From the NCBI GenBank assembly GCA_035938265.1, contig DASZHA010000036.1, positions 1-53,627 of the forward strand: a stretch of 53,627 bases of DNA, in the 5' to 3' direction. A program made the translations under genes and the position numbers. Source of the DNA: DASZHA01 sp035938265 (lineage in GTDB: Bacteria; Chloroflexota; Dormibacteria; DASZGP01). The notes below the pieces were generated by a model. It worked only from the letters and a program-made list of their open reading frames with translations, was not told where the DNA came from and did not search any database. Below, one piece after another: positions 1 through 7,961 of this stretch. Each line of letters begins with the position of its first letter. Position 1 is the first letter of the stretch.

Positions 1-563
1 CCGTACTCGAGCTCGATGAAGCCACCCTTGGGCAGGTCTAGGAAGTGGAAGCGCCAATCCGCCCGCCCCAGCTGCTGGTTCCAGAAGGCCTTGATGGGGT
101 CGGCGTGGCTGACGATGACGGCGACCTCGCCGCGGCAGGTCTCCAGCGCCTCCCTGACCACGCGGCCGATGCGCTCGGCCAGTTGCGGCACCTTCTCGTC
201 GAAGGGAAGGGCGCCGGGTGCCACGGCGTGGACCAGGAACAACGGTCGCCGGAACAACGCCTCTGGCCGCCGGACCCCCTGGAGGTACTTGCCGAACTCC
301 GCCTCGAGGAGGTCGTCGCGGACCTCGATGTCTACCTTCTGGGGCAGCCGCGATGCCGCCAGCTCCGCCGTCTGGCGCGCGCGGTCCAGCGGGCTGGTGT
401 AGATCTTGCAGATGGGATAGGCGGCCAGGAAGCTGCCCAGCCCCAGCGCCTGTCGCCGGCCGGTCTCGCCCAGGCCAAAGCCCGGCAGGTGACCGTAGAA
501 CACGCCCGTGGGGTTGTCGGGCGCGGCGTGGCGGCACAGGAAGATGCGGGTGGTCTCGGGCAT
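1..563 (-). CDS. Histidine phosphatase family protein (phosphoglycerate-mutase-like), 3' end cut by window edge
   Basis: Translating the minus strand from ATG 563 gives 187 residues with no stop before the window edge, so the C-terminus is missing. The N-terminus MPETTRIFLCRHAAP carries the RH catalytic motif of the histidine phosphatase superfamily, in which the His is phosphorylated. Further on, YTSPLDRARQTAE is the usual second Arg-containing motif and VIVSHADPIKAF holds the second catalytic His. The third family position is RHA rather than RHG, which is tolerated in this family. Substrate cannot be told: cofactor-independent sugar phosphatases, SixA and alpha-ribazole phosphatases share these motifs. 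It starts 9 bp after the stop of the formimidoyltransferase gene and is probably the last gene of that leftward operon. Confidence 0.85.
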   Translation of the reverse strand, partial: MPETTRIFLCRHAAPDNPTGVFYGHLPGFGLGETGRRQALGLGSFLAAYPICKIYTSPLDRARQTAELAASRLPQKVDIEVRDDLLEAEFGKYLQGVRRPEALFRRPLFLVHAVAPGALPFDEKVPQLAERIGRVVREALETCRGEVAVIVSHADPIKAFWNQQLGRADWRFHFLDLPKGGFIELEY

Positions 564-572
564 TGCGAAAGC

Positions 573-1463
573 CTACAGACCGGACTCCGCCAGGCGGGCC
601 TCGATGCTGGCCGCCGCGGTCGGCAGGCCGGGCAGGTCATCGTCTTCCAGTCCCAGCAAAGCCTCCGCCGGCGCCAGGCCGACCAGCTCGGCCTCGGTCA
701 GGCCCACGCCCTCGGCGGCCGCGGCCCGCTGGAGGCTCTCCAGCACGGCGGCGATGCCTGTGCGATGGTGGTCGAGCAGGTTCATGGTCACCTGGGCCCG
801 GCCGCGCGTCGGCAGCATCACGCCCAGCGCCTGCACCCCGGGGAGGCCGCCTGAGCTCGCCCGCACGGCCTGCGCCAGCCGCCTGGCCACCTCGACCCTG
901 TCGGTGTCGAGCACGACGTTGAACGCGACCAGGGGCAGGCGCGCCCCAACCGCGGTTCCGCCAGCGGCGGGGTGCAGGGATCGCGGGCCGAAGTCCGGTG
1001 CCGGCAGCCTGTCACCGAGGGCCAGCAGAGCCTCGAAGCCATCTCCGCGGATGGCGCGGAGCTCCGCCGGGCGGCCCGGCGCCGCGGCGGCGCCGTAGAG
1101 CCAGACCGGCACCTCCAGCTCGTCACCAATCCGCCGAGCCACGACCCGTGCCGCCTCGGCGGCGTCCTCGATGCTCGCTGCACCCAGCGGCACCATCGGG
1201 ATCACGTCGACCGCCCCCATGCGGGGGTGGGCCCCGCGGTGTTGCCTCAGGTCATTGCGCTTGACCGCCACCTCGGCGGCTCGGAATGCCGCCTCCGCCA
1301 CGGCGTCCGGCGGGCCGGCGAAGGTCAGGACGCTGCGGTTGTGGTCGACGTCGGAGTGGCGGTCGAGCAGCCGGACTCCTGCGATCGCCTCGACCACGGC
1401 GGCCAGCTCATCGATGACCTCCGGCCGCCGCCCTTCGGAGAAGTTGGGGACGCACTCCAGCAG
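573..1463 (-). CDS. Glutamate formimidoyltransferase (FtcD N-terminal type), probable CTG start
   Basis: Transfers a formimino group between formiminoglutamate and tetrahydrofolate, linking histidine breakdown to one-carbon metabolism. The core motif HRGAHPRMGAVDVIPMVPL is diagnostic and contains the family's catalytic His. The first ATG/GTG/TTG in frame is GTG at 1397, but the conserved family N-terminus LLECVPNFSEGR is encoded in the same frame immediately upstream (about 1428-1463) with no canonical start before an in-frame stop near 1520. Translation therefore probably starts at CTG 1463 or 1460, a few bases after the stop of the diguanylate cyclase gene, by coupling. At about 297 residues it matches stand-alone formiminotransferases and lacks the cyclodeaminase domain. 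An assembly error hiding a start is the alternative. Confidence 0.9.
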   Translation of the reverse strand: MLECVPNFSEGRRPEVIDELAAVVEAIAGVRLLDRHSDVDHNRSVLTFAGPPDAVAEAAFRAAEVAVKRNDLRQHRGAHPRMGAVDVIPMVPLGAASIEDAAEAARVVARRIGDELEVPVWLYGAAAAPGRPAELRAIRGDGFEALLALGDRLPAPDFGPRSLHPAAGGTAVGARLPLVAFNVVLDTDRVEVARRLAQAVRASSGGLPGVQALGVMLPTRGRAQVTMNLLDHHRTGIAAVLESLQRAAAAEGVGLTEAELVGLAPAEALLGLEDDDLPGLPTAAASIEARLAESGL

Positions 1464-1473
1464 AGGAGTGGGG

Positions 1474-3012
1474 TCAGGCGACGCCGATCCGCCCCTTGCC
1501 CTGGCGCTTGGCTCGGATCAGCTCCTGGTCGGCGACCTCGAAGAGGTCCTGGTCCAGTGGCGTTTCGGGGTCCTCGGTGGCGACGCCCCCGGAGACGAAG
1601 AGCTGGACGGGGCCCACACCCTCGACGAACAGGGGCTGGTTTTCGATCTCCTGCTTGATCCGCTGGGCCACCAGCTGGGCCTCCTCGGCTCCGCACTCCG
1701 GGACCACGATGCAGAACTCGTCTCCGCCATAGCGGCAGATAACGCTGGACCGGCGCAGCGGCTGGGACATGACCGAGGCGACGTGCTTGAGCGCCTTGTC
1801 GCCGACCACGTGCCCGTAGTTGTCGTTGACGTCTTTGAAGTTGTCGATGTCGAGCAGGATCAGGGACACCGGCGACCGGCTCCGGCTGCTGCGCGCCACC
1901 TCGCGGTCCAGCTCATCGACCAGGAAGCGCCGGTTCCGCAACCCCGTCAGCGGGTCGGTCAGGGCCTGCTCCTGGGTGGCCTCCAGCTTGGCCAGGAAGC
2001 TCAGGGTCTGGGCGGTGTGGGCCGCCAGCACCGAGAGGCGGTGGATCTGGTCTTCCATCTCCGGGGTAGGGCTGCTGAAGTAGGCGGTCCACCAGCCGCT
2101 CCAGTCGTCGGGGAGCTTGATCGGCACCGAGACCAGTGATCCTGGCAGCGCCTTGCCGTTGAGCACGTGGCGACACCAGCTGCTGCCCTCGAGGTCGGGG
2201 AAGCTGATGGGGTAGCCGGTCTGGCTGATCCAGCGGGTCACCTCGCCGGTGAATTCCAGGATCAGGCCCCGCCGGTCGTCATCGGTCTCGGAGTTGAAGG
2301 ACGCCTGGTGGACCAGCTCCTCGCCGCCCTCGCCCGAGGTGGTGAGGACGGTGGCGTCGGCGCCGGTGAACTCGCGCACCAGGTCGGTGAGGAGCTCGTC
2401 CATGACTTCGCGGTTGCCGCGCAGGCCGATCTGCTCGAAAGCCTCGGCCAGCTCCAGGTTGCGGGCCTGGCTGCTGCGCTCCGACGCCACCCGGCCGACC
2501 ACCGTCTGCACCATCGCCGCCATCTGCTTCAGCTCCTCGGCGTCGACGAGCTTGATCTTGGAGGCCTCGGTGTAGAGGTTGTCGGGGTGGATGTGCATCT
2601 TCTGGGCCTCTTCGAAGGTCTCCTCGAAGGTCGTCTCCCGGATCGCCACCGGCTCGGTGATGATGCGGCCAAGCTCGGTGACGGTTCCCGCCGGCGTGGT
2701 CGCCTGGATGGGGATGATCAGGTGGCCGATGCCCGCCACACATGTCCGGAAGAGGGGCAGGGATAGGTCGGGGGGCATGTCGACGGCGGCGTTGCTAAGT
2801 CCGCACCGGTTGTGGTTGATCAGCATCGAGCAGTACATCGGGATCTCGTGCTCCGGTGCGATGGTGTAGCCGCTGGGGTCCTGGAACCACACCCGGACCC
2901 CCATCCGAGCGCTAAAGAACCCGAGAACCGCCTGGAGCAGGTCATCCCTAACCAGATAGGAGAGCTTCGGAGCCCCGCTGCCTGGCCGGTTGATCTCTGC
3001 GTCCGTCGTCAT
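1474..3012 (-). CDS. PocR-domain diguanylate cyclase (PocR - GAF-like - GGDEF)
   Basis: A soluble 512-residue signalling protein predicted to make cyclic di-GMP from two GTP. Residues about 15-180 look like a PocR ligand-sensing domain: hydrophobic core plus conserved cysteines at 61, 70 and 91 (CSMLINHNRCG, FRTCVAGIGH). Residues about 195-345 are GAF-like, and about 350-510 form a GGDEF domain with intact RYGGDEF near 424. The inhibitory I-site, normally RxxD nine residues before GGDEF, reads RRSS, so product inhibition is probably lost. No membrane segment is present. PocR domains bind small hydrocarbon derivatives such as 1,2-propanediol in known cases; the ligand here is unknown. It is first in a leftward unit with the formimidoyltransferase and phosphatase genes. 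Confidence 0.93.
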   Translation of the reverse strand: MTTDAEINRPGSGAPKLSYLVRDDLLQAVLGFFSARMGVRVWFQDPSGYTIAPEHEIPMYCSMLINHNRCGLSNAAVDMPPDLSLPLFRTCVAGIGHLIIPIQATTPAGTVTELGRIITEPVAIRETTFEETFEEAQKMHIHPDNLYTEASKIKLVDAEELKQMAAMVQTVVGRVASERSSQARNLELAEAFEQIGLRGNREVMDELLTDLVREFTGADATVLTTSGEGGEELVHQASFNSETDDDRRGLILEFTGEVTRWISQTGYPISFPDLEGSSWCRHVLNGKALPGSLVSVPIKLPDDWSGWWTAYFSSPTPEMEDQIHRLSVLAAHTAQTLSFLAKLEATQEQALTDPLTGLRNRRFLVDELDREVARSSRSRSPVSLILLDIDNFKDVNDNYGHVVGDKALKHVASVMSQPLRRSSVICRYGGDEFCIVVPECGAEEAQLVAQRIKQEIENQPLFVEGVGPVQLFVSGGVATEDPETPLDQDLFEVADQELIRAKRQGKGRIGVA

Positions 3013-3070
3013 CCCTCCTGCCTCAGTCTACCCAAGCCGGACGGCACCGGGCCGACTTATCGTTAGGGCC

Positions 3071-4522
3071 GTGACCGTCGTCGCCCAGACCCCGGCCGCC
3101 GCCGTCGATCTGCCCCGTCTGGGGGTCCCGCGGATCGTCCTTCTCAGCAGCTATTGGGTCGCGCTCGGCTTCCTCTGGCTGCCCCTGGGAGGCCAGGTCA
3201 TCCCCATCTTCGTGCTCCACATCGTGGGGGACGGTCTCAAGGGAACCGGCACGGCGGTGTTGGAGGCGTTTGGCACCCTGGTGGCCGTCTTCTGGCAGCC
3301 GGTGATGGGGGCGCTCTCAGACCGCACCCATACACGCTTTGGCCGGCGCAAGCCATTCATCTTTATTGGGACGATCGGCTCCATGCTCTTCCTCGGCCTG
3401 ATGGCGCTCACGCCTCAATTCGGCAACGCCACCACCACCGGGCCGGGCGCTCTGCTGGCCCCGGCCTACCTCTGGCTGCTTCTCCTCTACTTCCTGCTGC
3501 AGCTCAGCGAGAACGCAGCCCAGGCGCCTTACCAGGGTCTACTACCCGATGTCGTCCCCGAGGAGGAGCGCAGCCGGGCCAGCTCGTTCGTCGGGGCCGG
3601 TAACCTGGTCGGGATCGGCGTGGGCGTCGTCGTCGTCGGCACCCTGATGGGGATGGGCCGCCCCGACCTCGCCCTCTTCACCGCCGCGGGGGCGCTGGGG
3701 CTGACGATGCTGATCGTCGTCCTGCTGTTCTCAGACAAGGTCCCACCCGCCGCGGGCGGGCGCATCTCCTGGCGAGAGCTGGTGGTCGACACCTTCCGGA
3801 TCAGCCCCAGCAAGCATGGAGACTTTCTCTGGTTGATGGCCTCCCGCCTGGCGATCCTGGTGGCGGTGGCGGGGTTGCAGAGGTACGCGGTGTACTACTT
3901 CAAGGACGTCTTCTATCCCGGCGGGGGCGCCGCTCTCGAGGAGCACGCTTCGCTGGCGGCCCGGGACCTGCAGGGCGTGATCCTGGGGGTGGCGATCCTG
4001 GTCAGCCTTCCCGCCGGCGAGCTGTCACATCGAATCGGCCGCAAGCCCCTGATCGTCGCCAGTGGCATACTCGGCGCCATCGGTACCCTGGGTCTGATCG
4101 GCTCGCCGTTTCACCTCCTTCCCGACCTCGCCACCACCCCGGTTGCGGGACTGCTCGGGGTCCCCCAAACCCTCGCCCAGGCGATGTACTTCGGCGTCCT
4201 GGTGGGGCTGGCGGCAGGGATGTTCCTGTCGGTCGACTGGGCCTTCATGGTGGACCTGATTCCGCACGAGGAGTCGGGTCGTTTCCTGGGGTTCTCCAAC
4301 ATCGCCACCGCCGGCTCGGGGGTGCTGGCGGGTCTGCTGGGCGGTTTCCTGATCGACGCCTTCAACGCTCGCGGTAACCTGCTAGGCCAGCCCGGGGGCT
4401 ACCCCGTGACCTTCGCCGTCTATACAGTTTTCTTCATCCTCGGTATCTTCGCCGTGCTCAAGGTGCGGGAGACGCGACGGGGCGGTCGCAGCCTCCCTCC
4501 GCCGCTTGCGACCGGCCACTGA
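3071..4522 (+). CDS. MFS transporter, GPH/SLC45-like sugar:cation symporter type
   Basis: A polytopic protein of 483 residues with about twelve hydrophobic segments. The loop after the second segment, SDRTHTRFGRRKPFIF, is the hallmark of glycoside-pentoside-hexuronide and SLC45 (sucrose/proton) carriers, and VDLIPHEESGRFLGFSNIATAGSG resembles the matching loop of the C-terminal half. Import of a disaccharide or glycoside with H+ or Na+ is the likely role. GTG 3071 is chosen as start because a TATCGT box ends 7 nt before it, matching the leaderless pattern in this window; the open frame extends to 2990 but would overlap the divergent gene. The next gene overlaps its stop region and is probably co-transcribed. 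Confidence 0.88.
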   Translation: MTVVAQTPAAAVDLPRLGVPRIVLLSSYWVALGFLWLPLGGQVIPIFVLHIVGDGLKGTGTAVLEAFGTLVAVFWQPVMGALSDRTHTRFGRRKPFIFIGTIGSMLFLGLMALTPQFGNATTTGPGALLAPAYLWLLLLYFLLQLSENAAQAPYQGLLPDVVPEEERSRASSFVGAGNLVGIGVGVVVVGTLMGMGRPDLALFTAAGALGLTMLIVVLLFSDKVPPAAGGRISWRELVVDTFRISPSKHGDFLWLMASRLAILVAVAGLQRYAVYYFKDVFYPGGGAALEEHASLAARDLQGVILGVAILVSLPAGELSHRIGRKPLIVASGILGAIGTLGLIGSPFHLLPDLATTPVAGLLGVPQTLAQAMYFGVLVGLAAGMFLSVDWAFMVDLIPHEESGRFLGFSNIATAGSGVLAGLLGGFLIDAFNARGNLLGQPGGYPVTFAVYTVFFILGIFAVLKVRETRRGGRSLPPPLATGH

Positions 4523-4732
4523 GTGATAGGCAGGCCATCTCGGCGGCTGGCCGTGGCCCTGACCGCCACCGCCTGCGTGCTGGTGGCCGCCTGCGACGTC
4601 GGATCGCCACCACCCCAGGTGTCGCCGTCGGTCGCGGTGCCCACGCCCGCCACCCCGGAGGTTCGGATCGCCACGCCCACGCCCGCCCGACCGCCGCAGT
4701 CGCCACCGGCGGGGGCGCCTGCGCCTGACTGA
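4523..4732 (+). CDS. Small Pro-rich lipoprotein, unknown function
   Basis: A 69-residue open frame starting at GTG directly after the MFS stop codon. The N-terminus has two Arg, a hydrophobic stretch and a lipobox LVAAC, so the mature protein would be a diacylglyceryl-Cys-anchored chain of only about 43 residues made mostly of Pro, Ala, Ser and Thr. There is no recognisable domain. Coupling to the transporter suggests expression with it, but a functional link is unproven. It could also be the remnant of a longer lipoprotein whose body has been lost. Confidence 0.6.
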   Translation: MIGRPSRRLAVALTATACVLVAACDVGSPPPQVSPSVAVPTPATPEVRIATPTPARPPQSPPAGAPAPD

Positions 4733-4787
4733 CAAACTTGCATTCGAACTGTTACCACTCTCAGGTCCCGCGGGCAGAACTCACTGT

Positions 4788-4793
4788 TATAGT
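4788..4793 (+). promoter_or_regulatory. Extended -10 box TATAGT, leaderless promoter of the ATPase gene
   Basis: TG-T-TATAGT lies 9 nt upstream of ATG 4803, so the transcript would start at or within a few bases of the start codon. No Shine-Dalgarno is present and no -35 element is recognisable. Confidence 0.55.
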
Positions 4794-4802
4794 CGCGAAA
4801 CC

Positions 4803-6170
4803 ATGGCGCAAACTGAAAGCGCGCCGGTGGATCAGCCCCAGGTTCAGTCCCCGGAGCTGGAGCTGGCCGACGTGATCGAGGGAGCGCGGGCCGGGAGCCA
4901 GACGGGCTTTCTACCGCCGCGACCCAGGACCCTTGCCGATACCGGCCTGACGTCGACGTTCGTCGCCGACATGATCCTGAAGATGCTGCACTTCTCGACG
5001 CAGCTGCCCGCGTACGAGATCGCCACCCGCCTGCGCCTCGACTACGAGTGCATTCACCAGGTGATGGCCCAGCTGGCCAACAACTCGCTGATCCAGTCGC
5101 TGGGGCAGGCTCCCAAGGCAGCCCGCCACCTGGAGTCGCTGGAGGAGGGGATGGCCTTCATGATCACCGAGGGCGGCCGGGAGCGCGCCCGCGAGATCCT
5201 TGACCGCAACCAGTACATGGGCCCCGCCCCGGTGCCGCTGCACGAATACAACAACGCCGTGCGCCGGCAGTCACTGCCCGAGAACTTCGCCACCCACGAT
5301 GGGCTGCGCAAGGCGCTCGGGGAGCTGGTGGTGGCGGAGGAGACGCTTGAGCTGCTGGGGCCCGCATTCAACTCGCGCAGCTCGGTATTCCTCTACGGCC
5401 ATCCCGGCAATGGCAAGAGCTCGATCGCCCGCGCCGCCCAGACACTCCTCGGCGGTGGCGTCTACATGCCCTACGCCCTGGTCGTCGACGACGCCGTCGT
5501 CCGCCTCTACGACCCCAGCCACCACGAGCCGCTGGGTGAGGCCGTCTCCGAGGCCGACCAGCGCTGGGTCCGCTGCCGCCGCCCGTTCGTCCAGGTCGGC
5601 GGCGAGCTTGACCTCTCCATGCTCGACCTGACCTGGCACGACAGCTTCAAGTTCTACGAGGCGGGGCTGCAGATGAAGGCCAACTGCGGCATCTTCCTGG
5701 TCGATGACTTCGGCCGCCAGGACGTGTCGCCGCGCAAGCTCCTCAACCGCTTCATCGTGCCGCTGGAGGAGGGCACCGACTACCTCAACATGGCCAACGT
5801 GGGCAAGAAGATCGAGGTGCCCTTCGGCATGATGATCTTCTTCTCCACCAACCTGGAGCCGTCGGAGCTTGTCGACGAAGCCTTCCTACGCCGCATCCGC
5901 TACAAGATCAACATCCCCGACCCCAACTCCGAGGAGTTCAAGGAGATCTTCGTCCGCGAGGCGGAGAAGCTGGGGCTCAGCGGTGGTGACGCATCGGCCT
6001 ACTACGTGCTCGGCAAGTACTACAAGTCGCGCAGCCCCCGTGGGGTGCACCCGCGGGACATCCTTGCTCATGTACGCGAGATCGCGGCGTATCTGGGGCA
6101 GCCTCCGAGTCTGAGCAAGGAATTGCTCGATCGGGCTTGCTCGACTTACTTCTTGCTGGAGAAGGTCTAA
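4803..6170 (+). CDS. Stand-alone P-loop ATPase with N-terminal winged-helix-like region
   Basis: 455 residues. The N-terminal part (about 45-135) is helical with a winged-helix feel (LPAYEIATRLRLDYECIHQVMAQL then an LIQSLGQAPK turn). The ATPase core follows: Walker A GHPGNGKSS at about 199-207, Walker B IFLVDDFG at about 296-303, sensor-1-like FFSTNL and an arginine-rich LRRIRYKINI stretch, as in AAA+ proteins. The C-terminus (about 385-455) is helical and may be the lid. I recall similar predicted ATPases being annotated in Cyanobacteria and Chloroflexi without known function. It has its own leaderless promoter and no operon partner, so the substrate cannot be inferred. RNA- or DNA-binding through the N-terminal domain, or a chaperone-like remodelling role, are possible. 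Confidence 0.8.
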   Translation: MAQTESAPVDQPQVQSPELELADVIEGARAGSQTGFLPPRPRTLADTGLTSTFVADMILKMLHFSTQLPAYEIATRLRLDYECIHQVMAQLANNSLIQSLGQAPKAARHLESLEEGMAFMITEGGRERAREILDRNQYMGPAPVPLHEYNNAVRRQSLPENFATHDGLRKALGELVVAEETLELLGPAFNSRSSVFLYGHPGNGKSSIARAAQTLLGGGVYMPYALVVDDAVVRLYDPSHHEPLGEAVSEADQRWVRCRRPFVQVGGELDLSMLDLTWHDSFKFYEAGLQMKANCGIFLVDDFGRQDVSPRKLLNRFIVPLEEGTDYLNMANVGKKIEVPFGMMIFFSTNLEPSELVDEAFLRRIRYKINIPDPNSEEFKEIFVREAEKLGLSGGDASAYYVLGKYYKSRSPRGVHPRDILAHVREIAAYLGQPPSLSKELLDRACSTYFLLEKV

Positions 6171-6378
6171 AGGCACAAGCTGTCCCTCTGGGGGCGGAGC
6201 TCCGGCGGAGGTCCCATCGGACACAGCCTGAGGGCTTGGGCTCGTGACGGTCGCGGGGCTGGCGAAATGCTGCCGCGTGTCTCTAAAACAATCTGAGGCC
6301 CGACGCTCTACGACCTACTCGCACGTCCTCAGGGACCTCCGCCGGAGCTCCGCCGCTAGAGGGCTCACAGTTGAGCCT
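6171..6378. repeat. Long imperfect inverted repeat (arms 6171-6215 and 6332-6378) in a 354-bp gene-free gap
   Basis: The inner 23 bp of the arms (6193-6215 and 6332-6354) are perfect reverse complements. Pairing continues outward with a G-G mismatch, CCCTCT/AGAGGG, CAAGCTGT/ACAGTTG with a bulge, and AGGC/GCCT. The spacer is 116 bp. The left arm begins directly after the ATPase stop codon. Each arm also carries the palindrome CGGAGCTCCG. It could be a long RNA hairpin/terminator or a small non-autonomous element (MITE-like); no target-site duplication is evident. Confidence 0.75.
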
Positions 6379-6440
6379 GAGAGGCAGACCTTAGTAATGG
6401 CCGGCGTTGACCAGACCTCGGCGGTGTTGTCAGGCGAGCG

Positions 6441-6542
6441 TCAGGATTGGCCGGATGACCTGCTCGCGAGGTTGGGAGGTAGTTCCAGGATCTCGCCTAT
6501 GAAGGGAGCCTCAGAATTGGCCTGATGACTGGCCAGGTTGGG
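6441..6542 (+). repeat. Imperfect direct repeat (6441-6476 and 6511-6542) spanning the next gene's start
   Basis: Copy one, TCAGGATTGGCCGGATGACC... ending AGGTTGGG, recurs 70 bp on as TCAGAATTGGCCTGATGACT... ending AGGTTGGG. The second copy supplies the ATG and first codons of the MmgE/PrpD gene. It looks like a partial local duplication of the gene start. The remainder of the gap 6379-6524 shows nothing else I can name. Confidence 0.6.
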
Positions 6543-7961
6543 TTGATTCGAGAGGCGGCGGAGTGGGCGGCTTCGCTCCGCTACGCAGATATCCCGGAGG
6601 ATGTGCGGGCGCTGGCGCGGGCGCAGACGTTGTCGATTGCGGGGGCGGGGCATGCCAGCTTGCGGCATCCGGTTGGGGCGAGGTTGCTGCGGCAGCTGGA
6701 GGGGGAGGGGTGGGCGGTTGATGCGGCGCGGGCGGCGCTTTTGACCATGGCGCTGGACTTTGATGAGACCGCTTTCGCGGGGCACCTGGGGCACGCGTCG
6801 GTGTTGCCGCCGATCGTGGCGGGGGCGACGGTGGGGGCCGGCGAGGAGCGGGTGCTGGTGGCGCAGGTGGCGGCGGCCGAGGTGGCGGCGCGGGTGACTG
6901 CGGCGGTGACCCTGGGGTCGGCGCGGGGGCAGACGGCGGCTCACACGCACAGCGCGGCGGCGGTGGTGGGGTGCGGGATTGCCCTGGGGCTTGACGCTGA
7001 GCGCATCGCCAGCGCGCTGGGCCTGGCGCTGGCGCAGAGCCGCAAGGTGCTGCTGCCGGCGTTCATGGGGTCGGACGCCAAGTTCTGGGTGGCCGCCGGC
7101 CCCATCCTAGACGCCGCTCGCTGCCTGGAGGCGGCGGCCAGCGGGGCGCGGGGACTCGACTTGGTGATGGAGGCCAAGGGTGGCTTGCTCGACCAGCTGG
7201 CGGCGGTTCCGCTGCCGGAGGCGATGTCCGGGTACGGCGAGCGCTGGCACCTGCGAACGCTCTCGATCAAGGCCATCCCCGGCTGCGCCTACCTGACCGC
7301 GCCTGTGGAGGCGGCGATCGAGCTGGGGCCGTTGGACATAGAGGAAATCGAGGCCGTGGACGTGGCCGCCTCCATCTTCACAATCGGCATGGAGATCGAG
7401 AGTGCGCCCTTCATCTCCGGGCCCACCAGCCCCCTGCCGGCCCTGGGCTTCAGCCTTGGCTACAACATCGCCGCCGCGCTGGCCGGTGGCGGTCTAGCCG
7501 TCGACGACCTCAGCCCGCCGGCGCTGGACGACGCGGGCCGCTGGGAGCTGGCCGGGCGGGTTAGCGTGAGCCACGATGAAGACCTGACCGTCAACGCGCT
7601 GGCGGCCACCGCCCCGGTGGGTGCCGGCCTGGGCTGGGCGGGCGAGCGGGCCCGGGAATGGCTTGGCTCGCGCGGCGGATCGCCGGAGCTGACCGACCGC
7701 GTCCTGGCTGCGGCGGCGACCACCGCCCAGGACACCGACTTCACCCACCCGGCCAAGCGCATCGGCGCCCGCCTGCGGGTTCAAATGCGAGCCGGCAGCG
7801 TGCTCGAGGTCGAGCGGGAGGCGGCCTCCGGCTGCTGCCAGGAGCCGGTGGCTGAGCGGCTGGCGCTGGCCGAGCGGAAATACGATGAGAACGCGGCGGG
7901 CGACGCCGCCGAGGAGATTCGAGCCCTGGGGCTCGCCGCTGACTACCGGCGGAAGGCGTAG
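6525..7961 (+). CDS. MmgE/PrpD family protein
   Basis: 478 residues with the all-helical MmgE/PrpD fold seen in 2-methylcitrate dehydratase, cis-aconitate decarboxylase and iminodisuccinate epimerase relatives. Recognisable parts are the N-terminal DIPEDVRALARAQTLSIAGAG helix pair, ALDFDETAFAGHLGHASVLPPIVAGA (the usual LDFDDT...HPS motif in altered form), AAHTHSAAAVVGCGIALGLD and KAIPGCAYLTAPVEAA, where the family has KxxPCC. The typical family length is 440-500. The substrate cannot be predicted and there is no methylcitrate cluster nearby. ATG 6525 overlaps the TGA of a spurious upstream frame and lies inside the second copy of a local direct repeat. The 3' end overlaps the convergent gene by 19 bp. 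Confidence 0.85.
   Translation: MTGQVGLIREAAEWAASLRYADIPEDVRALARAQTLSIAGAGHASLRHPVGARLLRQLEGEGWAVDAARAALLTMALDFDETAFAGHLGHASVLPPIVAGATVGAGEERVLVAQVAAAEVAARVTAAVTLGSARGQTAAHTHSAAAVVGCGIALGLDAERIASALGLALAQSRKVLLPAFMGSDAKFWVAAGPILDAARCLEAAASGARGLDLVMEAKGGLLDQLAAVPLPEAMSGYGERWHLRTLSIKAIPGCAYLTAPVEAAIELGPLDIEEIEAVDVAASIFTIGMEIESAPFISGPTSPLPALGFSLGYNIAAALAGGGLAVDDLSPPALDDAGRWELAGRVSVSHDEDLTVNALAATAPVGAGLGWAGERAREWLGSRGGSPELTDRVLAAAATTAQDTDFTHPAKRIGARLRVQMRAGSVLEVEREAASGCCQEPVAERLALAERKYDENAAGDAAEEIRALGLAADYRRKA

Noticed and set aside
1..563. Possible trehalose-6-phosphate phosphatase partner for the OtsA-like enzyme
   Set aside because: Motifs are of the histidine phosphatase superfamily, not the HAD-type OtsB, and it lies in a different operon.
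6244..6525. 93-residue plus-strand open frame across the 6.2-kb gap
   Set aside because: It runs through one arm of the inverted repeat, has no recognisable domain or ribosome site, and its composition looks like random GC-rich sequence.
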